Assembly (NCBI GenBank): GCA_010645155.1 | Contig: JAAGOF010000236.1 | Span: 1-64,000, forward strand | DNA: 64,000 nt | Source of the DNA: Tigriopus japonicus | Lineage: Eukaryota; Arthropoda; Copepoda; Harpacticoida; Harpacticidae | Reading direction: 5' to 3' | In this document: in pieces, positions 54,661-64,000 of the stretch | How the letters are laid out: each line of letters begins with the position of its first letter | Numbering within the stretch: the first letter of the stretch is position 1 | Notes under the pieces: model-generated | Told to the model about the DNA's origin: nothing | The model's input: only the letters and a program-made list of their open reading frames with translations | The model's database searches: none | Translations under genes and position numbers: made by a program

Positions 54661-57525
54661 TCATGGTCTGCAGATTTTTCTGCATTTTGAAATCTTCGCG
54701 AAATTGTTCTCGTTGCCGCCGCATCCTCTAAATTGAAATGGCTCGCAATCGTCAATCGATGGATTAAAATAAAACCGGGTCTGATTTTGAGCACACGAGC
54801 CCATGCTCAAGGGCAACAAACAGATGTTTGTTGGAGTTGAGGGCTGGGTCCGTAGAGTAGGATTTGCAATCATGTCTTCCGCATGAGAAGAGGTGCATTT
54901 CATCATGCACTCTAATTCGGAGAAGAAGTTATTTTGATTGCCTCCACACCCGCCGTAGAGGAATTGGAAGCAAAACCCGTTGTGGTGATAAAATCGAGGC
55001 AGCCGTTGAGGACAGGGCCCAGCCTCTGCTCGAAGGTGACAAGCAGTTTGATTGAAAATGATCCCGTTGCCCGAGGACATGGTCGGATCATGGTCGCTTA
55101 GAAGTTTGGACTCTTGAAACGGTTGCAATATCTCCTGACCTGTAGGATTGATGACATCGGTGCTGGCCCGGCAAGCTGCTTGGCATTGGCTGAAATAGAA
55201 ATGATCGCAGACATTTCAAAGTATCTTCAATTGAAGTTCATGAAAAATGAATATTTCAAGAGGCAATAATATAATACCCGTTTGATAAACTACTGAAATC
55301 AGAAAATCTTCCATTTTTGAATGCTGAAGGGATGGATCATTTTTCAATAACTGCTTGCCAAATACGACAATTATCTCGAGACTTGCAATTTTTTCACGCG
55401 GGGAGATGAAAATTATTCGTAGGTTTTGTCGAAGTCTATGTAAACGTATAGTTGTTCTTTGGGTGGGTTTTTCATCGCTACCTACTGGTATGGTGAAGCA
55501 AAAAGGTCCGACGCACTAAGTGAGATTCAAACTTGATTCTTGTGAAGAGGAGGAATGTGTGTTCGTGGTACGCACTCACACACTTTAGTCCATGATCTCA
55601 TCCTACCTTATATAAACCCCCTCCACTACTTCCATGTACTTTTACGTCTTGGACAAACTAAGCAAACGTAGATAGGCTTGATTCAATCCAGATTGTGAGG
55701 AGCAGCTTAAGAAATCCAAATAAAGAACCTCCCCTCCCCGCCTCCCTCCCTCCCTCCTTCCCTCCTTCCCCATGCCTGCATACATGCTATGGTGAGCCAA
55801 TGTTCTCATTAGGATCTGCCCTAATCGGGGGTTCATTTGGAATGGCTTCCTATTTGAGCTTGCACCTTCCAATGATGCCCTCGAATCGTCGTCGAATTGG
55901 ACGCGAATCCGTAATTTTGTAATACGTAGCGCCACTAGCCAATCATAAAGGTTTTTTTCTTCAGTTTTCCAAAGTGATATTTTTGTTTTGGACGTCAAAC
56001 GTTCCTGAAATAGTTTGAGATTTGATCACATCAGTGAAACCTCCATTGCCAAAACAAGAAGCACCCTTGATCTTAGACCCTTGATCTTTCTCCCTGAACT
56101 CAATTCAAGTTCACTCACTTTGCTGCCCCAAAGACCTAAGACAGATGGTTAAGGATGTTTAGCTTTAAAGATTTGCCCGGACTTCACAAGGATGAGCTGC
56201 TTCGATCGATGAACAATCTAGTCGCAAATGCCTCTATTGTCCAATTCAAGAAGTGTTCTCGTGTCAGAAATAAAGTTTGTAGTATGTGGGATGACAGAGC
56301 TAGGACAGACCTTCCTGGTGTTGTCCTACAGTATGGTTGGTTACTTGTAGAAGTGAGAAACGGGTATTCGTTTTCAAACATCGAATGAGTCATCCATTCC
56401 CAGCCAATCATGCATGATTTGATGCCGGACAGTGAGTGAGTGGTTCGATGCGCAGAACAACTTCAAGCCGTTTGTGCAGAGGTTGGCCCAAGTCCCGAGT
56501 AGGCAACCAGGTCTTTTGTCTGGTATAAACCGGCAAAACACGTACATCAAGATTACTGGTGAATACTAATCCATATTGCTCATAGAGTTCGTGCCTAGAT
56601 TTGCCTGAGATATGTCAAACCTGAGTGTGAGAAAATTGTTCTCGTTGCCGCCACATCCACTCCAAGGAAATGAGCGACAGTTCCTAATATCCGAATCATA
56701 GAACCACCTCTCAATCTTGGAACCACAAGGACCAATAACTGGGCGAGAATGGCACCACTTTGGTTGTTCGTTTTGTCCAGCCTGAAATACAAGCAGAGCA
56801 TTCGCTAATCGGAGGAGATTACTTCACATGAAAAACTTTGATCATTCCTAAAGTTGAGACCATGACATCACACTTGGTTCATCTGAACTCTGCGATTTTT
56901 GGCTCAGGCTCTCTACCATAATGACACGCACACGTGTTTTCAAAATGTGTCAGAATGATGGCTAAATTAGAAGAAAAATGGCTCTTCTTTTAGAGCTTTT
57001 ATGGCAAGGAATGTGGTAATTGGATTTGGAGCCAAGGTGTGTCCCAAATACCATTTGAATAGCACTTTTTTGTGGACCCCAAGCTATTTCTACTTGTTTT
57101 TCTAATTGCCACATCTTGGTCTCCACTTTTGATGAGGAAATAGACGTCGTTCCTGATGATCTCAGTGGAATTCTTCACTGGCTCAATTCATTTCATAGAA
57201 AACTCGACGCATTTTCTCACGCCAACCATGAGCACGAAAATATTTGGTTCCTCACCTGGTTCAGTGAATCGACCGTGGTTCTGGCCAAAGTGATTGGGAC
57301 GTGGGCTCCGTTGATGTCTCCATGCTCTTCGAAAAGGTAATCATTTTCGGCCTCCAAGTCCAAGATTCGTTTTCGCAAAACTAAAAGGCTTGCGTTCAAT
57401 ATTGACCAATGGTCCTCAATCTGACCTCTGAGCACGATGAAAGACGTGATAGAGGTCACGAGGGCACTTAAAATCAAGGCCAAACCAATGGCTCCCAGAA
57501 CAATCACTGATTTGGGAACTGGCAT
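54661..57525 (-). CDS. Membrane-anchored protein with three Kunitz domains
   Basis: Three exons, 57525-57256, 56781-56621 and 55189-54661, join in phase to give 319 aa. After a very short N-terminus (MPVPK) comes a hydrophobic segment (about 6-32) that should act as a signal anchor (type II), then a coiled-coil-like stem with NAS. Three Kunitz/BPTI domains follow (about 100-150, 194-242 and 267-317), each with six cysteines and the GC-G-N-NF core (SGCGGNENNF, YGGCGGNQNNF, RGCGGNENNF). Intron 2 interrupts domain 1 before its last two cysteines. The residue after the second cysteine (P1) is Gly, Pro and Ala, not Lys or Arg, so trypsin-type inhibition is unlikely. No named orthologue is recognised. 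Extra exons in the 1.4-kb intron cannot be excluded. Confidence 0.88.
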
Positions 57526-58433
57526 GACCAAGAAGGAAATTGCAACTGGCCCCGAAAGTTGTCAATTTGAGGGAAAGCCCTCATGGAAGAACGTCATGTC
57601 AGACGTTCGACACCGCTTGTTGGCAAGGCAGTGGTGACTCTTGTCGGTTGAATCCGAGGATTTTTATTGTCAGGGTGGAGTCCGTAAATTTGGTCGTAGG
57701 GTTGTTGGAATGAGTAAGGAGCCCGAAAAAAAATCACTTCATTGCCAAGCAAAAGCTCGAAGACAATTGCACGAAGGGTTGCTTATAGACTTATCACCTT
57801 CGCCTGCTCTCTACGCCCATTCACTTTTCCCCTCTAGTGAAACTTAATTTACAGAGTAGTCTCACAAAGCTCAAATGCAAAATATTGCCTGAACAGTATC
57901 CTCGTAACAAACCATTGATCAAGTCAGCACTTTTGTTGAAATCTTATGAACAACGAGCGCATTATTCCCCGCCCCCAGAGAGGGGCGTATGGGCCTCTCC
58001 AAACCCTGATTGCTCTAACTCACCGGAAATTGATTGTTTTATCCTGCCTACGAAGATACTGCCCTTGTTGGATGTGTTTATGTTTAAGAAAGAGGTCTGC
58101 TTTTGGGTGCGGGAAAACGGCAATCACGACAAAGACGATGTGGGTGGAAATGGAGGAAAGGCAAGAACACGAACGAGAGGGAGAAACCGAAGAACGAGAA
58201 CGAGGAGGAGGAAGAGACGAAGAAGAAGGAGGAGGAGGAGGAGGAGGAGGAGGAGGAGGAGGGTACTCTTGTTACTACTTTAGTCAAGCCATCCGACGAG
58301 TCATACTTTGGTGAACGATGTTGTACACAAAGCGCTCGATGAACCTCCTTGGACAGTCCATCTGGATCGTTAGCCTCCATTTCCATAAATTAGCTTCATT
58401 ATGCCTAGCCATGTTCATGGAGCATTCTTGAAG
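57526..58433. other. Upstream of the Kunitz gene, with a (GAG)n tract
   Basis: The main visible feature is a purine-rich run, 'gaggaggaggaggag', at about 58226-58262 within a wider purine-rich zone from 58150. Open frames through it (poly-Arg, poly-Gly, poly-Glu or poly-Ser) are low-complexity artefacts. Confidence 0.7.
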
Positions 58434-58718
58434 TTATTGACCGATAGAGGGTTTTAAAGTCAAACATGTCCCTTGGGAATAGTCACAAGTAAGTCCATAA
58501 AATCTGACATAGGCTGTCCGTTGCCATTCAATAACATGAGGGTTACTAGGCAAGCCCTGAATTTGAGCCACGTCGGGGGATGACCGGTTGTGGTATGAAT
58601 GAAAAAAAGCCTCTTCAATCCCGTCAATAAGTATATATTCGATTTTCAACTCCTCAATTGGTTTTGATGCATTTTTCCTCGTGCACGAAGTCAACCCATA
58701 AATTCCATCATCGAGCAT
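58434..58718 (-). CDS. Unrecognised 94-aa open frame
   Basis: A complete ATG-to-TAA frame of mixed composition, with four cysteines (SCTRK, LTCDYSQGTCL) and an aromatic-rich end (TAYVRFYGLTCDY). It looks more protein-like than other short frames nearby and could be a last exon, but I recognise no family and see no clear upstream exon. Treat as hypothetical. Confidence 0.25.
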   Translation of the reverse strand: MLDDGIYGLTSCTRKNASKPIEELKIEYILIDGIEEAFFHSYHNRSSPDVAQIQGLPSNPHVIEWQRTAYVRFYGLTCDYSQGTCLTLKPSIGQ

Positions 58719-61259
58719 TAACTTGATTGCTCATAATGCCATCTCAATTTTGGCATAGATCCGTCGATTGAAGGCCGTGTGGGCGAAATACCAGTATGTT
58801 GAACGTGTGATTTACCATATCCATTTATGTATCCACGAATTTCTTTAGCTTGAGCAATCATCACTATAATCAATGTTCCTTCTTAATCAAACTTTCAAAC
58901 CTGAATCAGGTCAAGAGCCAAAATAGCATTTTGAAAAAGGTATCTGAGATTAGTCATCTTTGGGAAATGCGTTAGCGATCCTATTGGCCAACCCTATTTG
59001 AGGAAATGGTTTAGACTAACAAGTCAAGTAGATCGCTTGATTATGGGCCTGAAAATTGAAGTGTTGGAACCGATTGCTCGGCAGCTTATAATTCTGGCAA
59101 AAAACTTACGCATTTTAAGCCAAAAAATCCTAAATAGAGATAAATGGAATTGCGAGTGAACTGGCGAAGTAAGTATTCGCACACGTAGCGAATGGCTGAT
59201 CAACTTTGTAATAGGAGGTTCATTTTTATGTGTTTAGCCATCTTGGAACCGAAAAACTTATGTCCTATGCTTAAATTTGAACCATTGATGATTCTCTTTC
59301 TCTCTAAATGCGAGTCGTTTGTTTTGTTTGAATTGACCTTACATTTTTGAAAGCATGAGCTTTTGAACAATCACTTGCGAATGTGATTGTTATTCGTGTG
59401 TTGACGAGTTCCCGTCCCATTGGGCGTTCCCGTGATTTCCTGTCTGTACGTCAGAGAGGTATTATGAACATTGAATATTTGCATTGGAAAGCCAAGAAGT
59501 ATCTCTTTCTTTCTTTGTGTAAAATATTCTTGATTACGTCAATTGCTTTAGCTTGTTCATCTCCAGAAATTTTGATTTGTATGATATGTTAATTAGTGCT
59601 TTTAATCCAAAATGCCTGAAATCGCTTCCAAGTTCAGACTCCCTAACTATGAGTCTACATTCCAAAAGAACCACCAAGGCACCCGTTGTCAACCTTGAAA
59701 ACAATTGTAATAGCTATTTACGGGCACCCGTTCTTTTTAAGAGGAGATCACATTGAGTTTTAAGGGGCTAATGGAATGATTTCACCACCAGCTGATCTAA
59801 AATCAATCTCAAATTTTATTGGTTCTCAGATCTTGTAACAATTCTGTATGCCCAAGTAGTTACAAGAAAAGTCGTAATTTAATTTGAAATATCCCGAATT
59901 CGATTGCCACTAACTCTAAAGTCTTTTGCGTTTTAAATTTTTCACAACTAAGCATGGGAATGCATTAGGAGTCTAAGCAAGAAAAATCATCAATATTTTA
60001 TAGCAACCCAATGAGCTCTTGCTGATTGAAAGTGGAAGATAGGTGTTTGAATCTAATGTGGATACTGATTTTTGCTCTATATTGAAACAGACGACCACTT
60101 GAGCTCAATCTTGGGTGAATGGTCAGTGAAAAAGGTCCTATTCGTCAGTGAAAATCTCCAATGGGCAAGACAAAAGGGCGGGCATTAGGCATTGAATGGA
60201 AAAAATTCCCATCATTTCATTCAGATGGGATCATTTCCAACGTAGTATTTGTTTGTTGAGCCCGAAATGACTATTTTGCCCTGAATGTTGATGACCTTGG
60301 CGAGGAGTTTCGCTACATTCGTTCCCGATGATTATGTCAAAGAACGGGACCCTATGATTGAATACTGGGGTGTGATTAATTGTTCAACGAGGGAGCACTG
60401 TTTGTCGTTTATGCTGTCATGCATGTTGGAAGCCATACTTCAACCGGGCTGAAGAGAAAATGCAAGTACACGCATGCACCAACGGATGAATGAATGTTCT
60501 ACAAAGCCGGGGTGTCTGAGCTTCAAGATATTTCTCATTCGTTGGATCGGGCGAGGGAATCCAGTGCCAAGAGGATTTGTTGACTTTTGTCCTTATAGGG
60601 ACTTTCCGTTTGTCACACAATGCGACCTACCAAAGTCTACTTCTTACGTGACAGTTTTAACCCGACCTCAGCATGGATAGGAAAAGTGAACAGATGTGGA
60701 TTTATTATATATAACTTTATGGCATCAGTTGTTATGAACATGAAGTACGAGACTAGTTACTTAGAAGTTTTGTGAGATTATGCACTGGGTTTCAAACCGA
60801 CAGATCAGGTTGTGGGGGCCAAGAAGAATTGGTATTTGGCCAAATGCGGATGGAATAGACGAACGACTCTTCGACTTCATAGATAGCAGTAGCTTGTTTG
60901 ACTAAAGCTAACGTAGCCTTTAGCACCAAAAACACATTTTGAAAAGTTCGTTTGATATTATGGTACACTTAATGTATGCCCAAAGCAAAGCTTGTCAAAT
61001 AGAATAGTAAATAGATGAGCACTCCGTGCTGTCATTGTGTTAAGAGTGAAGCTTCCGCCACCGAACGAGTTGTCTTTTCTTCTTCGATTGGTTATGTTGC
61101 GATTAACTTATTTGAATGTTTTGTTGCTGCTGTTGTTCTTGCTTGCTTTTTTTGTGGGAAGAAATGGATCCTGTTCCCATTGGTTGAAGCATCTCCATTT
61201 GACATTTGAAAGGAAATGAATGTCAAAGTTGAGCCACGAGCAATGGTCTCAACGGCTCA
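58719..61259. other. Intergenic
   Basis: About 2.5 kb downstream of the small heat-shock gene. No gene, transposon end or RNA gene recognised. Confidence 0.45.
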
Positions 61260-63269
61260 TCAATGGTGCTTAATTTGCACAACGCGTTCGGCATTGAGAG
61301 CCTTCAAGGCAGCGGGCAAAGGAGCCGAGATGGTCAGAATGCCCTCCTTGGACATGCTGCTAGACACGCTTTCGGGATCCACTCCTCGTGGCAGGGTGAA
61401 ACTTTGAGAGATATTGCGAGAGCTGGAAGACAGCCCATCGGCAGTTTTTTCCTCATGTTTGGCCTCAAAATGGACGGTGTTGCCAACGGTCTTGATCACC
61501 AACTCCTCCGGCTTGAAGTCTTTGACATTGATCAGGATTTTGTAGCTCTCGTCATCACACTGAATTTTCGAAATGCCATCATTGACTGCAGGAAAAAAGC
61601 TGGAACGATCTTGGTTGAAAAGGGAAGAATGCTTTAAATGATCATCGCGCTTGTGGCCAGATAGAGTGGTAGAAGTATTGTTGTTCGAGTAATCCCGTCT
61701 TTTGAAATCTTCGTCCCAATTGGAAGGGGACAAGGCTTTATCCATACGACTTTCGATTGAAGACTGGTTGACCATGGTTGAACTGTGAGTGTTTCCCCGA
61801 GGAGCTGTGATCGTTAGAACGCCCTCCCGATTGATGGACGAGGCCACTTTCTCGGCTTTCACTCCGGACGGTAGGGAAAATTTTTGCTCAAAGACACGAG
61901 TTCGAGTGCCTCCAGATTCCTTGACCTCTTGCTTGGCCGTGATAATGATCGAATTGCCTTCCACCTTCACGTCGAGCTCCTCAGGCTTGTAATGCTGGCA
62001 ATCCAGACTGATCTGGAACTTGTCCTCATCGTATTTCACTTTTGGGTGGGGAAGACCTTCACCCTGCTGGTCATTACTCTGAGCGTAGACGTTGCCCAAC
62101 GACTTGTTGGAACCTGATTCCGCCGTTAACGGCCTCGTTGACTTGAATCCGCCCAAGTCCGAGCGAGGCATCTCTCGGGGAGCTGAGACGGTGAGGGTTC
62201 CATTTTTGGAGAGTGACGACGAGATGTTCTCGGGTTTGACGCCAGCGGGCAGTGTGAATCTCTGCTCGAACTGTTTGGATACGAAGCTTCCCCCGGTTTC
62301 TGTTTTCGTCTCATGTTTAGCTAAAACGACCAGCACGTCGCCTTCTGTTTTGATAGAAAGCTCCTCTGGCCGATAATCTTGTACGTCCAGTTCCACTTGG
62401 AACCTGTCCTCATCATACGACACTTTGGCCTTGGGTGACAAATCGGCATTGTCATTTCGAGTCGATAACATGGCGGCGGGGGCTGAAGTAGGAGCAGGGC
62501 TGGAATCCTTTCCACCGAAGGTCAAGCAAGGTTGTGAAATTACGGATTGAAACGGATAGGTCACCCGATGGGAATGACCTGGCGAGCTGAGTGTAAATGG
62601 TCTGGCCAAGGTCGGTTTTGGTGGCACTAGAGGTTCTGTGATGGAAAACCAAGAAGGGGTTGAGGTGATGATGCTTCTTCTTGCTCTGTCACCTTGAAAC
62701 ACACTTGGAGCCTGCAACGTGCGATCAAAGTCCCGAAATGCTCTTTGTCGCGCTTCCAGCCATTCGCCAAGAGGATCTTGATGCACTGATTGTGACGTTG
62801 TCGAGGGAATACTAGTGGCTGGGGCTACAAATCTTGAATTCGATGCTTCTGCACTCGCGAGGATATGTTTTGCTGAACGATGGCTTCGCCCAACATGAGT
62901 CGTCGAGTCTCGGCCGCTCAATGGCAGCACGGAGAGGAGCGAATCCTCTCCCTGCTGCCACCGTCTCTGTTCCTGTCCCCCTCCAACAAATCGTCTCGGG
63001 TAGTGTTGGTGCTGGTGAGGATTTGCTCCATCGAGTGTACCCAGTGTACCGCTGCCCTCCTTATCGTCCCAAGCTCGATCCTCGCCTGCTGACGCAGAGT
63101 GCCTCGTGTTCCTCAACGAGTGGGCTTGGGACTGGAAGGGTAATGGTGACATGCTGCTCGAACCAGAATGAGACGATTGGGATCCGGCAGTCACCGAGGT
63201 CCAGGCCGCATCATTACCATCATCATCATCATCATCGTTGTCGTCCCCGCTCGGCCAGAGGACGCTCAT
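61260..63269 (-). CDS. Small heat-shock protein with three alpha-crystallin domains
   Basis: A single exon of 669 aa from ATG 63269; the four codons upstream contain no ATG. sHSPs are ATP-independent holdase chaperones, usually 150-250 aa with one alpha-crystallin domain (ACD). Here three ACDs lie in tandem at about 282-365, 409-490 and 567-650, each with the F.V.LDV..(Y/F).PEEL..K pattern, a basic AKHE/AKQE strand, F.LP.GV and a closing G.LT(V/I)(S/T)AP. The three are diverged, so the duplication is old. A 280-residue N-terminal region, rich in Ser, Gln and Arg, has a poly-Asp run from an ATC microsatellite and WF/FDRTL motifs like sHSP N-termini. The C-terminus ends VVQIKHH, an I-x-I-like motif used in oligomer assembly. 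Intronless genes are common for heat-shock proteins. Confidence 0.93.
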   Translation of the reverse strand: MSVLWPSGDDNDDDDDDGNDAAWTSVTAGSQSSHSGSSSMSPLPFQSQAHSLRNTRHSASAGEDRAWDDKEGSGTLGTLDGANPHQHQHYPRRFVGGGQEQRRWQQGEDSLLSVLPLSGRDSTTHVGRSHRSAKHILASAEASNSRFVAPATSIPSTTSQSVHQDPLGEWLEARQRAFRDFDRTLQAPSVFQGDRARRSIITSTPSWFSITEPLVPPKPTLARPFTLSSPGHSHRVTYPFQSVISQPCLTFGGKDSSPAPTSAPAAMLSTRNDNADLSPKAKVSYDEDRFQVELDVQDYRPEELSIKTEGDVLVVLAKHETKTETGGSFVSKQFEQRFTLPAGVKPENISSSLSKNGTLTVSAPREMPRSDLGGFKSTRPLTAESGSNKSLGNVYAQSNDQQGEGLPHPKVKYDEDKFQISLDCQHYKPEELDVKVEGNSIIITAKQEVKESGGTRTRVFEQKFSLPSGVKAEKVASSINREGVLTITAPRGNTHSSTMVNQSSIESRMDKALSPSNWDEDFKRRDYSNNNTSTTLSGHKRDDHLKHSSLFNQDRSSFFPAVNDGISKIQCDDESYKILINVKDFKPEELVIKTVGNTVHFEAKHEEKTADGLSSSSRNISQSFTLPRGVDPESVSSSMSKEGILTISAPLPAALKALNAERVVQIKHH

Positions 63270-64000
63270 GACTTTTTCCACCTAGTTCTCGTCTCCACGA
63301 AAAGTCCTTGACGGGTAAAGAGAACGCGTTGGCGAATCAACGCTCAAAACTGCGAGCGATAGTGGGTGATGTTTGGGCCAGAGGAGGCCTAACATATGTG
63401 TAGTATTATGTACAGCTACATCCGAATACACATGGCTGGCTGGTTAGATACATTCATACTACATGCATGTGTGTGTGTACGTAGGGAAAGAAGGGCCGAC
63501 GAAAAAACTGGCTGTTCGCCCGTCTTTAGTTACTCGCTAGCTAGCTACTAATCGAGCTCGAGTGTACATACTTGATACTGGGTGGACTGCACCAATACTT
63601 CATTTCATGGGCGAGAAGGAAAGAGTCGACCGGGGATGAGACTTTGACAAAAGAAAAAAAAACTAGTAAGCAACAACTTCAGGGAAACGAGTAGCACAAA
63701 ACGATCATTTTGAAGGTCTCTTCGTAGGTTCACCCTGGGATGGTGATAACATCACATTTCAACCAAGATGAGGCCCATAAGAGCACAAAAGTTAAACAAG
63801 GAGACAATTGCACTTGTCTGTTGTGACTGTTTCATATCTTTTGTTAAAGACGAACTTTAGTACTTGACGTATCCAACCTTTGCAAACAGGAGATTGTTAT
63901 GTGACCTAATACCGGTACATAATTGGCCATCAAACTTGATTTAGAAAACAGTTGCCCACTTCACTTTTCGTCTCAGGACCTCCTCAAGAGCAAAACCATG
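63270..64000. promoter_or_regulatory. Upstream region of the small heat-shock gene
   Basis: It presumably contains the promoter. I looked for runs of alternating nGAAn/nTTCn (heat-shock elements) and saw only weak matches (for example near 63708-63725). No confident heat-shock element or TATA box is called. A GTGAC-free (TG)n run, 'catgtgtgtgtgtacg', lies near 63465. Confidence 0.3.

Noticed and set aside
58084..58386. Poly-Ser, poly-Glu, poly-Arg and poly-Gly frames
   Set aside because: They come from a (GAG)n tract and are low-complexity in every frame.
63270..64000. Heat-shock elements upstream of the small heat-shock gene
   Set aside because: Only scattered GAA and TTC triplets with wrong spacing; not enough for a call.
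1..64000. CRISPR arrays, bacterial operons, riboswitches or origins
   Set aside because: The window is eukaryotic. The tandem arrays lack unique spacers of constant length and have no cas genes near them.

Overview
This is a nuclear genomic window from an animal, most likely an arthropod. A copepod-like crustacean is my best guess, at low to moderate confidence. The evidence is eukaryotic gene content with GT..AG introns (63 bp to about 6 kb), a single-copy UDP-GlcNAc pyrophosphorylase of the kind that feeds chitin synthesis, Tc1/mariner, hAT and P/THAP transposons, and many minisatellites. No prokaryotic, organellar or CRISPR features are visible.

Layout. 1-5.84 kb is a nest of transposons: two paralogous hAT-like elements, one split by a decayed Tc1 element and the other sitting inside a Foldback-like element whose arms are inverted minisatellites. 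6.6-11.9 kb holds a class-III aminotransferase of the phospholyase (ETNPPL/PHYKPL) type on +, and CCDC174 followed closely by PPCDC on -. 12.4-14.0 kb is a mosaic of mariner and non-LTR relics. 14.0-19.1 kb is AT-rich with nothing recognised. 19.1-22.5 kb is an apparently intact THAP-domain P-element-type transposase gene that contains a decapeptide repeat. 22.6-30 kb holds a small hAT-type MITE, non-LTR relics, a 1.1-kb minisatellite of 20-bp units and a hAT element with a perfect 8-bp target duplication.

30.5-37.9 kb carries UBE2K and ARL6 on +. The single large ARL6 intron holds another hAT element. 38.9-40.8 kb has a second copy of that element, with an internal satellite and a perfect 8-bp duplication, and a non-LTR relic. 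41.8-48.2 kb carries UAP1 and a five-exon MCM2 on -. Its last exon and its two-codon first exon were located by reading frame, splice signals and family resemblance. A second copy of the 29-kb hAT element lies about 220 bp upstream of the MCM2 start codon. 50.1-51.0 kb is an internally deleted mariner. 52.3-57.5 kb holds THUMPD3 (+, six exons) converging on a membrane-anchored triple-Kunitz protein (-, three exons). 61.3-63.3 kb is a small heat-shock protein with three alpha-crystallin domains in one chain (-).

The genes are mostly unrelated housekeeping functions: ubiquitin conjugation, ciliary GTPase, replication licensing, tRNA modification, CoA synthesis, amino-sugar activation and proteostasis. 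Two same-strand pairs, CCDC174-PPCDC and UBE2K-ARL6, are unusually close. Several start codons sit a few bases after an AG preceded by pyrimidines. This would fit short 5'UTR introns or spliced-leader trans-splicing, and sequence alone cannot choose between them. Gene models were made by eye; exon joins were checked for phase, but no search was run.
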